DNA of 64,000 nucleotides from Paraburkholderia domus (GTDB lineage: Bacteria > Pseudomonadota > Gammaproteobacteria > Burkholderiales > Burkholderiaceae). Positions 1-8,608 of the stretch are shown here, piece by piece. The stretch spans positions 124,001 through 188,000 of the forward strand of contig NZ_CAJNAT010000012.1 in NCBI RefSeq assembly GCF_905220705.1. Direction: 5' to 3'. The notes beneath the pieces are model-generated. The model was not told where the DNA came from. It searched no databases and saw nothing but the letters and a program-made list of their open reading frames with translations. Numbering within the stretch: the first letter of the stretch is position 1; every line of letters starts with the position of its first letter. The translations under genes were made by a program, and so were the position numbers.

Positions 1-1238
1 CGCAACAGATTGTTCAGCAGGGGCCGCGGAAACGGCAGCGCGCGGCTAAATTCGGCGAGGATGCCCAGGTCGACGCGGTCGCCGCTGACACTGACGAGTT
101 GCCCATACTGCAGCGAGGCGGTCCGGTAGTGGCCGTTCAGCGTGGATAGCGAAAGCGTGCGGGTGAGCGGCGTGCCGTCGTCGAGCGGCGGCTGGCCGAG
201 TTCGGCTCGCAGGTTGCTCAGTTGCAGCCTGTAGTCGCCCTGGCCGACGTCCAGACGCCACGAGAAATTGGCGATCGGCACGACCAGCTTGGGCTGGGTC
301 GGACGCACCCGCATGGAGACATCGGTGCCGGCCAGTTGCCCGCTCGCGGACGTCATCCGGCCATCGGCGAAATCGGCCCAGATCGCATTGTCGATGCGGC
401 CGGCGAACATCTCGATCGGGAAATTGATGTAGTCCGCGAGGGTCGGCAGATCGACCGGGCCGGTCGACATATAGACCTGTCCGGCCCAGTTGATCGGCTT
501 GCCGATCGCGGACAGGCGGGCGTGTTTGAAATGCGTGCGGAAGTCGATCGGTCCGTGCAGGACATGGCCGTCGGCGGGCGCCTGCAACGCGAGCCGGTGA
601 TCGTAGCCGTCGTTGAGAATGGCGATCCGGATGTCGCGCAGGGCAAGCTCCGACGCGTTATGCTGCGCATCGCGCCAGCGCAGTACGCCGCCGCGCACCA
701 CGATCGCCTGTTGGCGCAATAGCCACGTGGACAGGGTGTCGTTGCCGCTGTGCCGGGTCGGCACCGGCACGCCCGCCACCGAAATGACGCCGTCGCTGCT
801 GCGCGACACCAGCACGTCGGGCTGATCGACGATCAGGCTGGAAAGCGCGGGATGGAACTGCCACAGCGACTTCCAGGAGAGCGCGGCGGTGGCGTGCGGA
901 ATGGTCAGCGCCGCTTTGCCCTCTGGGTCGCGAATGACGATATCGGTGACGTCGAGGCCCGGCTGAAAGCCGCTCCAATGCGGTGCCAGCTTACCGATGG
1001 TGAATTGCGTGTGCAGCTTCTCGGAGACCGTGGCTTCGATGCGCGGCCGGAACGAGTCGATCTGCGGCAGCAGCACGTAACGCAAACCGAGAAACAGGGC
1101 CGCCGCGATGAAGTAGAAGGCGAGTGCGAGCGCCATCAACACGTGCGACGTCCGATGCAGCACCACGTGGGCGCTTCCGCTCGCGGGCCGGACCTGCCCG
1201 GTTTCGTGCGGGTCGGCGGATTCGTTTCGCTCGGACAT
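1..1238 (-). CDS. yhdP: YhdP family AsmA-like envelope protein (N-terminal 412 codons; 3' end outside window)
   Basis: The reading frame opens at an ATG at 1238 and runs without a stop to the window edge, so the C-terminal part is missing. After a polar N-terminus of about 30 residues there is one membrane segment (LMALALAFYFIAAALFLGL), then a long soluble region rich in beta-type sequence, as in the large YhdP/TIGR02099 proteins. This family is anchored in the inner membrane, spans the periplasm and is linked to phospholipid transport to the outer membrane. It is divergent from glnE; the yhdP-glnE pair is a common betaproteobacterial arrangement. Family assignment is from sequence character and context and is fairly secure; substrate is inferred from the family. 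Confidence 0.8.
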   Translation of the reverse strand, partial: MSERNESADPHETGQVRPASGSAHVVLHRTSHVLMALALAFYFIAAALFLGLRYVLLPQIDSFRPRIEATVSEKLHTQFTIGKLAPHWSGFQPGLDVTDIVIRDPEGKAALTIPHATAALSWKSLWQFHPALSSLIVDQPDVLVSRSSDGVISVAGVPVPTRHSGNDTLSTWLLRQQAIVVRGGVLRWRDAQHNASELALRDIRIAILNDGYDHRLALQAPADGHVLHGPIDFRTHFKHARLSAIGKPINWAGQVYMSTGPVDLPTLADYINFPIEMFAGRIDNAIWADFADGRMTSASGQLAGTDVSMRVRPTQPKLVVPIANFSWRLDVGQGDYRLQLSNLRAELGQPPLDDGTPLTRTLSLSTLNGHYRTASLQYGQLVSVSGDRVDLGILAEFSRALPFPRPLLNNLL

Positions 1239-1435
1239 GCTGCGGCGGGTGGGCGTATGGTAGTTTTGCGAATTAACGACGAAATGTAACACACGGGAAA
1301 GCGTCGGCGGACCTCCGGGAAACCCTTTCTCAATGCCGTCTTGCGACCTGCGCGAGGGTGCCGGACCCCGCTTGGGCCTGTGTGTTGCAGCGAATTGAAC
1401 AACGCTGATAAAGCAACGAGCGAGCCAGACCCTTG

Positions 1436-4252
1436 ATGACTGACGCCACTCTCCTGAGTTCCAGCTATTCACATTACGCGGCGCGCGCCGCGGCGGCTCG
1501 TCCGCAAATCGTGGCGCAGGTGGCGGCGCTTGCGTCCGCACCCCTCACACGCAAACGGATCGACGCGCGCTTTGACGCGCTGTGCGCCGAGGCAGCCGGC
1601 GCGGGCGGTGGCCCATTGAGCGAGGATGCACTCAAACGGGCCTTGCGCCAATTGCGCACCGAGGTATTTTGCGCCGTCATGGAGCGCGACCTGGCGGGCG
1701 AGGCGGATGTCGCCGAAGTCACTGGCGCGATGACCGATCTCGCGGAGACGACGATCCAGCGCGCTCTCGCGGTCGTGTCCGCCGAACTCGAACTGCTCTA
1801 TGGTGAACCGCGCGGACCGCAGGGCGAGCGACTTACGCTCGGCGTGGTCGGGATGGGCAAGCTGGGTGGCCGCGAGCTGAATGTGTCGTCGGATATCGAC
1901 CTGATCTTCGTCTATGAAGAGGACGGTGAGACCGCCGGCGGTCAGCGTTCGCCAATCGCGACGCAGGACTTTTTTACGCGTCTGGGTAAGCGCCTGATCG
2001 GCGCATTGGCCGAGGTGACCGCGGACGGTTACGTGTTCCGGGTCGATATGCGTTTGCGGCCGAACGGCGATTCGGGGCCGCTCGTGTGCAGCCTCGGCAT
2101 GCTCGAAGAGTATTTCTACGTGCAGGGCCGCGAATGGGAGCGCTATGCGTGGATCAAGGGTCGGCTCGTGTCCGAAGGTGCGAGCGAGGCGGCGGAGCGG
2201 CTGCAGAAGCAGCTCGACGCGATCGTCACGCCGTTCGTCTACCGGCGGTATCTCGACTTCGGGGTGATCAGTGCGATTCGCGCGCTGCATCTGCAGATTC
2301 GCCAGGAAGCGCAGCGCCGCGCCTCGATGCGCCCCGACAAGGCTGACGACATCAAGCTGGGCCGCGGCGGCATCCGCGAAATCGAATTCAGCGCTCAGGT
2401 ATTTCAACTGATCCGGGGTGGCCAGGACGCCGGCTTCCGGGTGCGCCCGACGCTCGCCGTTTTGCGGCACGCGGCTACGCACGGGCTGATCGATACCTCG
2501 GTCTGCGTGAAGCTCTCGCAGGCGTATCGCTTCTTGCGAGAACTCGAGCACCGTCTGCAATACCGCAACGACGCGCAAACCCACGCGATGCCGGTCGATC
2601 CTGAGGAACGGGTGGCGCTCGCGCACGCAATGGGTTGCGACGACTATGCCGCGCTGATGCTCAAACTCGACGTGCACCGCGAGTTCGTCGAGCAGCAGTT
2701 CGACCAGATCTTTGCCGACAAGGTGAGCGGCCGCGACGGTTGCGGCGCACCGGAAGACGGCGCGGCGGCGTGGGTCTGGAGCAGCGCCCTCGCCGACGAC
2801 AGCGCCGACGAAGCGCTTCGCGCGCGCCTGATCGAACTGGGCGTGCCCGAGCCGGACGAGTTGCTGGCGCGCCTGCGCGCGGTGTGGCAGTCGTCGCGTT
2901 ACGCGGGGCTCGCCGAGCGCAGCCGCCAACGGTTCGATATCGTCGCGCAGCGTGCGCTGGAGGCCGCGCGGACGTTGGAGCCGCCCGAACGGCGCGGCGA
3001 TACGGTGGCGCGTTTCTTCGACCTGCTTGAAGCCGTGAGCCGGCGCGGCGCGTACCTCGCGCTGCTGACCGAATATCCGCAAGCGCTGCACCGGGTGCTC
3101 TCAGTGCTGGGTGGTTCGCGCTGGGCCGCCGGCTATCTGATTCGCCACCCGCAATTGCTCGACGAACTCCTCGACGACGAGGCGATGGACAGTCCGTTCG
3201 ACTGGCCTGAATTCAAGCGCACGCTGCGCTTGCGTCTGGCCGCGGCGGACGGCATCGAGCAACAGATGGACCTGCTGCGCCACGCGCACCAGGCCGAGGT
3301 GTTCCGCATCCTGCTGATCGATCTGGCCGGCAGGCTGAGTGTCGAGCATGTGAGCGACCGCCTGTCCGAGCTCGCCGACGCCGTGCTCGACGTCACGCTC
3401 GAGGCGGTCTGGAAGCAGTTGGCCAAACGCCACCGCGAGGTGCCGAAGTTTGCGGTGATCGCGTATGGCAAGCTGGGCGGCAAGGAGCTCGGTTACGCGT
3501 CCGACCTCGACGTGATCTTCCTCTACGACGATCCGGACGATGCCGCCGCCGACGTCTACGCCACCTACACCCGCCGCCTCATCACCTGGCTGACGACGGC
3601 GACCGGTGCAGGTACCTTGTTCGATGTCGACTTGCGGCTGCGGCCGAACGGCGAGTCGGGCCTGCTCGTCACCGATCTGGACGCGTTCCGCCGTTACCAA
3701 CTGCGCGAAGGCGATGCCGCCAATACAGCGTGGGTGTGGGAGCATCAGGCCTTGAGCCGCGCGCGCTACTGCGCGGGCGACGCAGAAATCGGCGCGAAAT
3801 TCGAGCAGATTCGCGAACAGGTGCTGACCACGCCGCGCGAAGCCGCGCCGCTCGCGAAGGAAATCGTCGAGATGCGCGAGCGCGTCGAGGCGGGGCATCC
3901 GAACCATACGGCGCTGTTCGACCTGAAGCACGATCGCGGCGGTATGGTCGATATCGAATTCACCGTGCAGTACTGGGTGCTGCTGCATGCAGCGGGCGAT
4001 CCTGAACTGATCCGCAATACCGGCAATATCGCGTTGCTGCGTGAAGTGTCGCGCTTTGGCTTGATGAGCGAGACGGAAGCGGAGACGGTCGGCGCGGCTT
4101 ATCGGATCTACCGGAAGTTGCAGCACAAGCTGCGACTGGACGGGATGGAGAAGGCGCGGGTCGATCCGGCACTGGTGGTGACTGAGTGCGAAGCCGTGTT
4201 GCGGCTTTGGGAGCGGGTATTCGGCGAACGGCCGCCGGGTGCCAGGGCGTGA
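1436..4252 (+). CDS. glnE: Bifunctional glutamine synthetase adenylyltransferase/adenylyl-removing enzyme
   Basis: This 938-residue protein has the duplicated nucleotidyltransferase architecture of GlnE. The first domain carries VGMGKLGGRELN near residue 139 with the acidic SSDIDLIF motif near 150 (deadenylylation half). The second carries AYGKLGGKELG near 675 with ASDLDVIFLY near 688 (adenylylation half). Each is followed by a helical regulatory section (LGRGGIREIEF and HDRGGMVDIEF mark the two). It controls glutamine synthetase activity in response to PII and glutamine. The start is the ATG at 1436, directly after an in-frame TTG. Length matches the family. It lies divergent from yhdP and convergent with recN. 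Confidence 0.97.
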   Translation: MTDATLLSSSYSHYAARAAAARPQIVAQVAALASAPLTRKRIDARFDALCAEAAGAGGGPLSEDALKRALRQLRTEVFCAVMERDLAGEADVAEVTGAMTDLAETTIQRALAVVSAELELLYGEPRGPQGERLTLGVVGMGKLGGRELNVSSDIDLIFVYEEDGETAGGQRSPIATQDFFTRLGKRLIGALAEVTADGYVFRVDMRLRPNGDSGPLVCSLGMLEEYFYVQGREWERYAWIKGRLVSEGASEAAERLQKQLDAIVTPFVYRRYLDFGVISAIRALHLQIRQEAQRRASMRPDKADDIKLGRGGIREIEFSAQVFQLIRGGQDAGFRVRPTLAVLRHAATHGLIDTSVCVKLSQAYRFLRELEHRLQYRNDAQTHAMPVDPEERVALAHAMGCDDYAALMLKLDVHREFVEQQFDQIFADKVSGRDGCGAPEDGAAAWVWSSALADDSADEALRARLIELGVPEPDELLARLRAVWQSSRYAGLAERSRQRFDIVAQRALEAARTLEPPERRGDTVARFFDLLEAVSRRGAYLALLTEYPQALHRVLSVLGGSRWAAGYLIRHPQLLDELLDDEAMDSPFDWPEFKRTLRLRLAAADGIEQQMDLLRHAHQAEVFRILLIDLAGRLSVEHVSDRLSELADAVLDVTLEAVWKQLAKRHREVPKFAVIAYGKLGGKELGYASDLDVIFLYDDPDDAAADVYATYTRRLITWLTTATGAGTLFDVDLRLRPNGESGLLVTDLDAFRRYQLREGDAANTAWVWEHQALSRARYCAGDAEIGAKFEQIREQVLTTPREAAPLAKEIVEMRERVEAGHPNHTALFDLKHDRGGMVDIEFTVQYWVLLHAAGDPELIRNTGNIALLREVSRFGLMSETEAETVGAAYRIYRKLQHKLRLDGMEKARVDPALVVTECEAVLRLWERVFGERPPGARA

Positions 4253-4256
4253 TCTG

Positions 4257-4275
4257 GGCGGCAAGTTGCGCCGCC
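4257..4275. terminator. Short GC-rich hairpin between convergent glnE and recN
   Basis: GGCGGC, 7-nt spacer, GCCGCC forms a 6-bp GC hairpin a few bases after the glnE stop codon. No T-run follows, so intrinsic termination is uncertain. Confidence 0.3.
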
Positions 4276-4390
4276 AGGTCCGCAGCGGCTTTATACGTTA
4301 GTCGAGGGTTGAGCCGTTTCGCCGCTTTCGTTACGCGAAGCCAGCCGGTGCTGCCTTCGCGTATTTGCACATGGCCTGGCCACGCGATAA

Positions 4391-6061
4391 CTAAGCCGCC
4401 AGCATTTCCTTTGCATGCTTGCGGGTAGTCGCGGTGATCTCCAGTCCGCCGAGCATCCGCGCAACTTCTTCGACGCGGCTCGCGCGGTCCAGCGAGGTCA
4501 CGCTGCTAACCGTGCCACCCTTGCCGTTGCCCGCCTTCGCCACCTGGAAATGATGGTCGCCGCGCGCGGCGACCTGCGGCAAGTGCGTGACGCACAACAC
4601 CTGACGCGCCTGTCCCAGTTGATGCAGCAGTCGTCCAACCACTTCAGCGACGCCGCCGCCAATGCCTGTATCCACTTCGTCGAAGATCAGGGTTGGGGTC
4701 GGGCTCGCGGCGCTCGCAATGACGGCCAATGCGAGACTGATCCGCGCCAGTTCGCCGCCTGAGGCGACCTTCGCGAGCGGCCGCAGCGGCACGCCGGCGT
4801 GACCGGCGACGCGGAATTCGACCTGCTCGAGCCCATGCGCGCCGCCTTCCGGCAACGGCACCAGCGCTACTTCGAAGCTGCCGCCTTTCATCGACAGTTC
4901 CTGCATGCCTGTGGTCACTGCCGCGCCCAAAGCCTTACCGGCCTTGGCGCGCGCCTTCGACAGTTTTTTTGCTTCGGTGAGGAAAGCTTCTTTAGCCTGG
5001 GCAACGGCCGCGTGCAGACTGTCGAGGTCGGCTGCGGCGTCGAGCGCGGCAAGTTGCGCGCGACGCGCTTCATGTTCTTCCGGCAGCGTCTCCGGCTGCA
5101 GGCGGAATTTGCGCGCGGCCGAGTGCAGCGCGTCGAGACGCTTTTCGACCTGGGCGAGCCGGTCAGGATCCAGTTCAAGTTTCTGCGCGTAGTGGCTGAG
5201 CGAATAGGCTGCTTCCTGCAGCTGGATCTCGGCCGGTTCCAGCGCCGCCAGCACGTCGTTCAATGCCGGATCGATCTCAGCGAGGTCGCGCACCTTCGAC
5301 ACGATCGAGGCAAGATGCGTGATCATCGCCTCATCCGATTCGGAGAGCGCGCCGAGTGCCCCCTGAACGCCGTCAATCAGATTGGCTGAGTGCGACAGGC
5401 GCCGGTGCTCGGTGTTGACCTCTTCCCATTCGCCCGATTGCGGCGAAAGCTTGTCCAGTTCAGTGAGTTGCCAGGCGAGGCGCTCGCGTTCCAGTTGCAG
5501 CTCGCGGTCGCGCGTTTGCGCGTGCTCGACGGCCTGGACCTTTTCGCGCCACGACCGCCATGCACGGGTAACGGCTGCTGCCGTTTCCGTGAGGCCGGCG
5601 TGGGTGTCGAACAGTTCGCGTTGCGCGTCCGGGCGCATCAGCAACTGGTGCGCATGCTGCCCGTGAATATCCACCAGCATCTCGCCGACTTCACGCAACT
5701 GCGCGAGTGTTGCGGCCGTGCCGTTGATGAACGCCCGCGAGCGGCCGTTCGCATCCAGTACGCGACGCAGCATGACGGTGCTGCCGTGATGGCCGTCGTC
5801 GGCGGTGGTGCCGAGCGCCTGGTCGTCGAGCCATTGCTCGACTTGCGCATGCGTCTCGAACTCGGCGGTGATATCGGCACGGCTCTCGCCGGTGCGCACG
5901 ACGTTCGCGTCGGCGCGGGCGCCAAGCGCGAGTGCCAGCGCGTCGATCAGGATCGACTTGCCGGCGCCTGTTTCGCCTGAAAAAACGGTAAAGCCGCTGT
6001 CGAATTCGAGATCGAGCGCGGCGACGATGACGAAGTCGCGTATCGAGAGGTGGCGAAGCAT
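4391..6061 (-). CDS. recN: DNA repair protein RecN
   Basis: SMC-like ATPase of 556 residues that acts in recombinational repair of double-strand breaks. Walker A (GETGAGKS) is at residues 29-36. A central coiled-coil section occupies roughly residues 160-370. The ABC signature ASGGELARISLALAVI and Walker B with D-loop (TLIFDEVDTGIGG) lie in the C-terminal quarter. Length and domain order fit the family. It is downstream of nadK on the same strand (86-bp gap), a conserved linkage in Burkholderiaceae. No clear Shine-Dalgarno sequence is visible before the ATG. Confidence 0.97.
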   Translation of the reverse strand: MLRHLSIRDFVIVAALDLEFDSGFTVFSGETGAGKSILIDALALALGARADANVVRTGESRADITAEFETHAQVEQWLDDQALGTTADDGHHGSTVMLRRVLDANGRSRAFINGTAATLAQLREVGEMLVDIHGQHAHQLLMRPDAQRELFDTHAGLTETAAAVTRAWRSWREKVQAVEHAQTRDRELQLERERLAWQLTELDKLSPQSGEWEEVNTEHRRLSHSANLIDGVQGALGALSESDEAMITHLASIVSKVRDLAEIDPALNDVLAALEPAEIQLQEAAYSLSHYAQKLELDPDRLAQVEKRLDALHSAARKFRLQPETLPEEHEARRAQLAALDAAADLDSLHAAVAQAKEAFLTEAKKLSKARAKAGKALGAAVTTGMQELSMKGGSFEVALVPLPEGGAHGLEQVEFRVAGHAGVPLRPLAKVASGGELARISLALAVIASAASPTPTLIFDEVDTGIGGGVAEVVGRLLHQLGQARQVLCVTHLPQVAARGDHHFQVAKAGNGKGGTVSSVTSLDRASRVEEVARMLGGLEITATTRKHAKEMLAA

Positions 6062-6147
6062 GGAGGTCGTCTGATGAGCTTGATATTCAGGGTTCGGCAG
6101 CGGCGGCGTTCGCGGTCCGGGGGCCGGCGTTCCGGCGGCCCGGCCGC

Positions 6148-7050
6148 TCAGGGCTTGGTATCTTCTTCGTGCGACGGGTATTCGTTCCAGTGCAGCTTCT
6201 TGCGCAGCGTCGCGAAATGGCTGTAGCCGACCGGGTGCAGCATCGGCACCGTATGACGCGAGCGGCGCACTTCGATCGTGTCGCCCAATTCCAGCGAGGT
6301 GAACGACTGCATGTCGAAATTGACGTTCACTTCGCGGCCCGAGACTATCTGGATGCTCACTTTCGAGTCGTCCGGCAGCACGATTGGCCGGTTCGATAAC
6401 GCATGCGGCGCGATCGGCACCAGCACGATGCCTTGTAATTGCGGATGCAGGATCGGCCCCTGCGAGGACAGCGCGTAGGCGGTCGAACCCGTAGGCGTGG
6501 CGACGATCAGGCCGTCCGAGCGTTGGTTGTACATGAAGCGCCCGTCCACCGACACATGCAGTTCCGCCATCCCCGAGAAACCGCTACGGTTGACCACCAC
6601 GTCGTTGAAAGCCAGCGCGTGATAGATCGGGGTGCCGCCGCGCATGATGCGCGCTTCGAGCAGCATGCGTTCTTCGCGCTCGAAGTTGCCGGAGAGCATT
6701 TGCGGCACGATCTCGCGCATGTCCGAGATCGGGATGTCAGTGATGAACCCGAGCCGCCCGTGGTTGATGCCAATCAGCGGCGTGCGATAGGGCGCAAGCT
6801 GGCGGCCAATACCTAGCATCGTGCCGTCGCCGCCCAGCACCACGGCAACGTCGGCACGCGCGCCGATCTCGGCGGGACGCAGCGCCGGATAGTCGGTGAC
6901 GCCGATTTCAGCGGCGGTGTCGGCTTCGAACACGACCTCGAAGCCGCGCCTCGCGATGCACGAGGCGAGCGCGGTCAGCGGCTCGCCGATGCCCGGCGTA
7001 TTGTTGCGCCCGACGAGCGCGACGGTCTTGAACTGGCTGGTCACTTGCAT
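6148..7050 (-). CDS. nadK: NAD kinase
   Basis: ATP-NAD kinase of 300 residues producing NADP. The GGDGTMLGIG nucleotide-binding motif is at residues 73-82, followed by the conserved NHGRLGFITD and the SGSTAYALS-type region (TGSTAYALSSQGP). The frame extends further upstream, but the ATG at 7050 (MQVTSQFK) gives the normal family length. A TGTAAT -10-like box sits exactly 6 nt upstream, suggesting a leaderless mRNA; there is no Shine-Dalgarno sequence. It is divergent from hrcA and upstream of recN. Confidence 0.96.
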   Translation of the reverse strand: MQVTSQFKTVALVGRNNTPGIGEPLTALASCIARRGFEVVFEADTAAEIGVTDYPALRPAEIGARADVAVVLGGDGTMLGIGRQLAPYRTPLIGINHGRLGFITDIPISDMREIVPQMLSGNFEREERMLLEARIMRGGTPIYHALAFNDVVVNRSGFSGMAELHVSVDGRFMYNQRSDGLIVATPTGSTAYALSSQGPILHPQLQGIVLVPIAPHALSNRPIVLPDDSKVSIQIVSGREVNVNFDMQSFTSLELGDTIEVRRSRHTVPMLHPVGYSHFATLRKKLHWNEYPSHEEDTKP

Positions 7051-7056
7051 GCCGGC

Positions 7057-7065
7057 ATTACACCA
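7057..7065 (-). promoter_or_regulatory. Extended -10 promoter for nadK
   Basis: On the minus strand, TGG followed by TGTAAT (5 of 6 to consensus) forms an extended -10 element. Only 6 nt (GCCGGC) separate it from the nadK ATG, so transcription should begin at or next to the start codon. No good -35 box is seen. Confidence 0.5.
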
Positions 7066-7360
7066 TAGGTAGGGCCTGAAAAGAACCGCAGACAGACCCG
7101 GTAGCAGGCTCGTGCAGGCGGGCTGCCAGCGTATCGGGCGATTATCGTTAGAATGGTGAAACCTTGATGACATGTGCGCCGGTTGTAATTCGGCGGCGTG
7201 CCGCCAGCGGATTCGCCGGAATGGTGGCAGACGAGGCGCCGGGCATGAGCCTGGGCGACGCGCCGGCAAAGATGCTGGACATGGCGCCAGTCAACGCGCC
7301 GCACTGAAAAACAGGCGCGGCCCCGCCAGCGGGCGGCACGATAGTCAGGGGTTGGCGCCG

Positions 7361-7393
7361 TTAGCGCTCGCTGTAGACGCGTCATTGAGCTAA
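7361..7393 (+). promoter_or_regulatory. CIRCE-like imperfect dyad overlapping the hrcA promoter
   Basis: TTAGCGCTC at 7361-7369 matches the left arm of the HrcA operator CIRCE (TTAGCACTC) with one mismatch. The right arm at 7387-7393 is shortened (GAGCTAA instead of GAGTGCTAA), and the spacer is 17 rather than 9 nt. It lies across the -35/-10 region of hrcA, a sensible place for autorepression, but the match is incomplete. Confidence 0.3.
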
Positions 7394-7396
7394 AAT
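7391..7396 (+). promoter_or_regulatory. -10 box of hrcA
   Basis: TAAAAT ends 8 nt before the hrcA ATG at 7405. Initiation about 7 nt downstream would leave essentially no 5' untranslated region. No Shine-Dalgarno sequence is present, which agrees with a leaderless transcript. The -35 region is weak. Confidence 0.45.
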
Positions 7397-7404
7397 TTTC
7401 CGTC

Positions 7405-8424
7405 ATGCTAGATCCCCGCGCACAAACCCTCCTCAAAACGCTGATCGAGCGCTACATCGCCGAAGGTCAGCCGGTCGGCTCGCGCACGTTGTCACGCTAT
7501 TCCGGCCTCGAACTGAGCCCGGCAACGATCCGCAACGTGATGTCCGATCTCGAGGACCTGGGGCTCGTGATCAGTCCGCATACTTCAGCGGGCCGCATTC
7601 CGACGCCGCGCGGCTACCGGCTGTTCGTCGATACCATGCTGACGGTGGAATCCGCCGCGGACGAAGAAGCGGTGATGCGTATCGTCAAGACTACGCTGCA
7701 GGCGGGCGAACCGCAGAAAGTCGTCGCCGCGGCGGCCAGCGTGTTGTCCAATCTGTCGCAGTTCGCCGGCGTGGTGCTCACGCCGCGCCGTAGCCACGTG
7801 TTCAAGCAGATCGAATTCATGCGCTTGTCGGACAAGCGCATCCTGCTGATCATCGTGACGCCCGAGGGCGACGTGCAGAACCGCATCATGGCCACCCAGC
7901 GCGACTTTTCGCCGTCGCAGCTGGTGGAAGCCTCCAATTACATCAACGCGCACTTCGCGGGCCTTTCGTTCGACGACGTGCGCCGCCGCCTGCGCGAAGA
8001 AATCGACGAACTGCGCGGTGATATGACCACGCTGATGCACGCCGCGGTCACGGCCAGCACAGATGAATCCGACACCGGCGAGACGGTGCTGATTTCCGGC
8101 GAGCGCAATCTGCTCGAAGTCGCCGACCTTTCGTCGGACATGGCGCGCTTGCGCAAGCTGTTCGATGTGTTCGACCAAAAGACCAGTCTCCTTCAGTTGC
8201 TCGACGTGTCGAGTCACGCCGCGGGCGTGCAGATTTTCATCGGCGGCGAGTCGAATCTCGTGCCGATCGAGGAAATGAGCGTGGTGACCGCGCCTTATGA
8301 AGTCAACGGCAAGATCGTCGGCACGCTCGGCGTGATCGGGCCGACTCGCATGGCCTACAACCGCGTGATTCCGATTGTTGACATTACCGCGCGGCTGCTT
8401 TCACTGACGCTTAGTCAACAGTGA
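7405..8424 (+). CDS. hrcA: Heat-inducible transcription repressor HrcA
   Basis: Repressor of 339 residues with an N-terminal winged-helix DNA-binding domain (QPVGSRTLSRYSGLELSPAT, IRNVMSDLEDLGL) and the HrcA effector domain ending in VTAPYEVNGKIVGTLGVIGP, IVDITARLLS. The family binds CIRCE elements and represses chaperonin operons; GroEL assists its folding. In betaproteobacteria it normally controls groESL while dnaK is under sigma-32, which agrees with the sigma-32 promoter seen at grpE here. It is divergent from nadK and followed by hemH. Confidence 0.96.
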   Translation: MLDPRAQTLLKTLIERYIAEGQPVGSRTLSRYSGLELSPATIRNVMSDLEDLGLVISPHTSAGRIPTPRGYRLFVDTMLTVESAADEEAVMRIVKTTLQAGEPQKVVAAAASVLSNLSQFAGVVLTPRRSHVFKQIEFMRLSDKRILLIIVTPEGDVQNRIMATQRDFSPSQLVEASNYINAHFAGLSFDDVRRRLREEIDELRGDMTTLMHAAVTASTDESDTGETVLISGERNLLEVADLSSDMARLRKLFDVFDQKTSLLQLLDVSSHAAGVQIFIGGESNLVPIEEMSVVTAPYEVNGKIVGTLGVIGPTRMAYNRVIPIVDITARLLSLTLSQQ

Positions 8425-8434
8425 TCAGCAGTAA

Positions 8435-8451
8435 CCTGCGGTATCCGCAGG
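8435..8451 (+). terminator. Hairpin after hrcA
   Basis: CCTGCGG-TAT-CCGCAGG is a perfect 7-bp stem 10 nt after the hrcA stop. It lacks a T-tract and may be a transcript-end stabiliser or a weak terminator. Confidence 0.35.
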
Positions 8452-8552
8452 CTGCGGCACCTCATGCTGCAAATGATGCGCGACGGCGCGCGGCTTGCCA
8501 ATTGGCCGAATGGCCAGGGGTGCCTGGCGGACCTTGCAATGGACCGCGCCGC

Positions 8553-8558
8553 TATAAT
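8553..8558 (+). promoter_or_regulatory. -10 box of hemH
   Basis: A perfect TATAAT lies 50 nt before the hemH ATG. The upstream region offers only weak -35 candidates (ACCTTG at 16-nt spacing). Confidence 0.45.
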
Positions 8559-8608
8559 GAACCCCACCTGAACCGACTCCCCGCCTAAAGCGGTTATCCC
8601 TGCTGCCT

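Larger units (their letters stand above)
7051..7404. other. Divergent nadK/hrcA intergenic region
   Basis: 354 bp with no convincing gene. It holds the nadK extended -10 box at its left end and, at its right end, a CIRCE-like imperfect dyad and the hrcA -10 box. The middle part is GC-rich with short stop-limited frames and shows nothing recognisable. Confidence 0.6.

Noticed and set aside
1469..3091. Long antisense frame over glnE
   Set aside because: glnE is unambiguous on the other strand; the antisense product has no recognisable family.
7148..7339. Small minus-strand frames in the nadK-hrcA spacer
   Set aside because: No ribosome-binding sites and incompatible with the promoter elements seen there.
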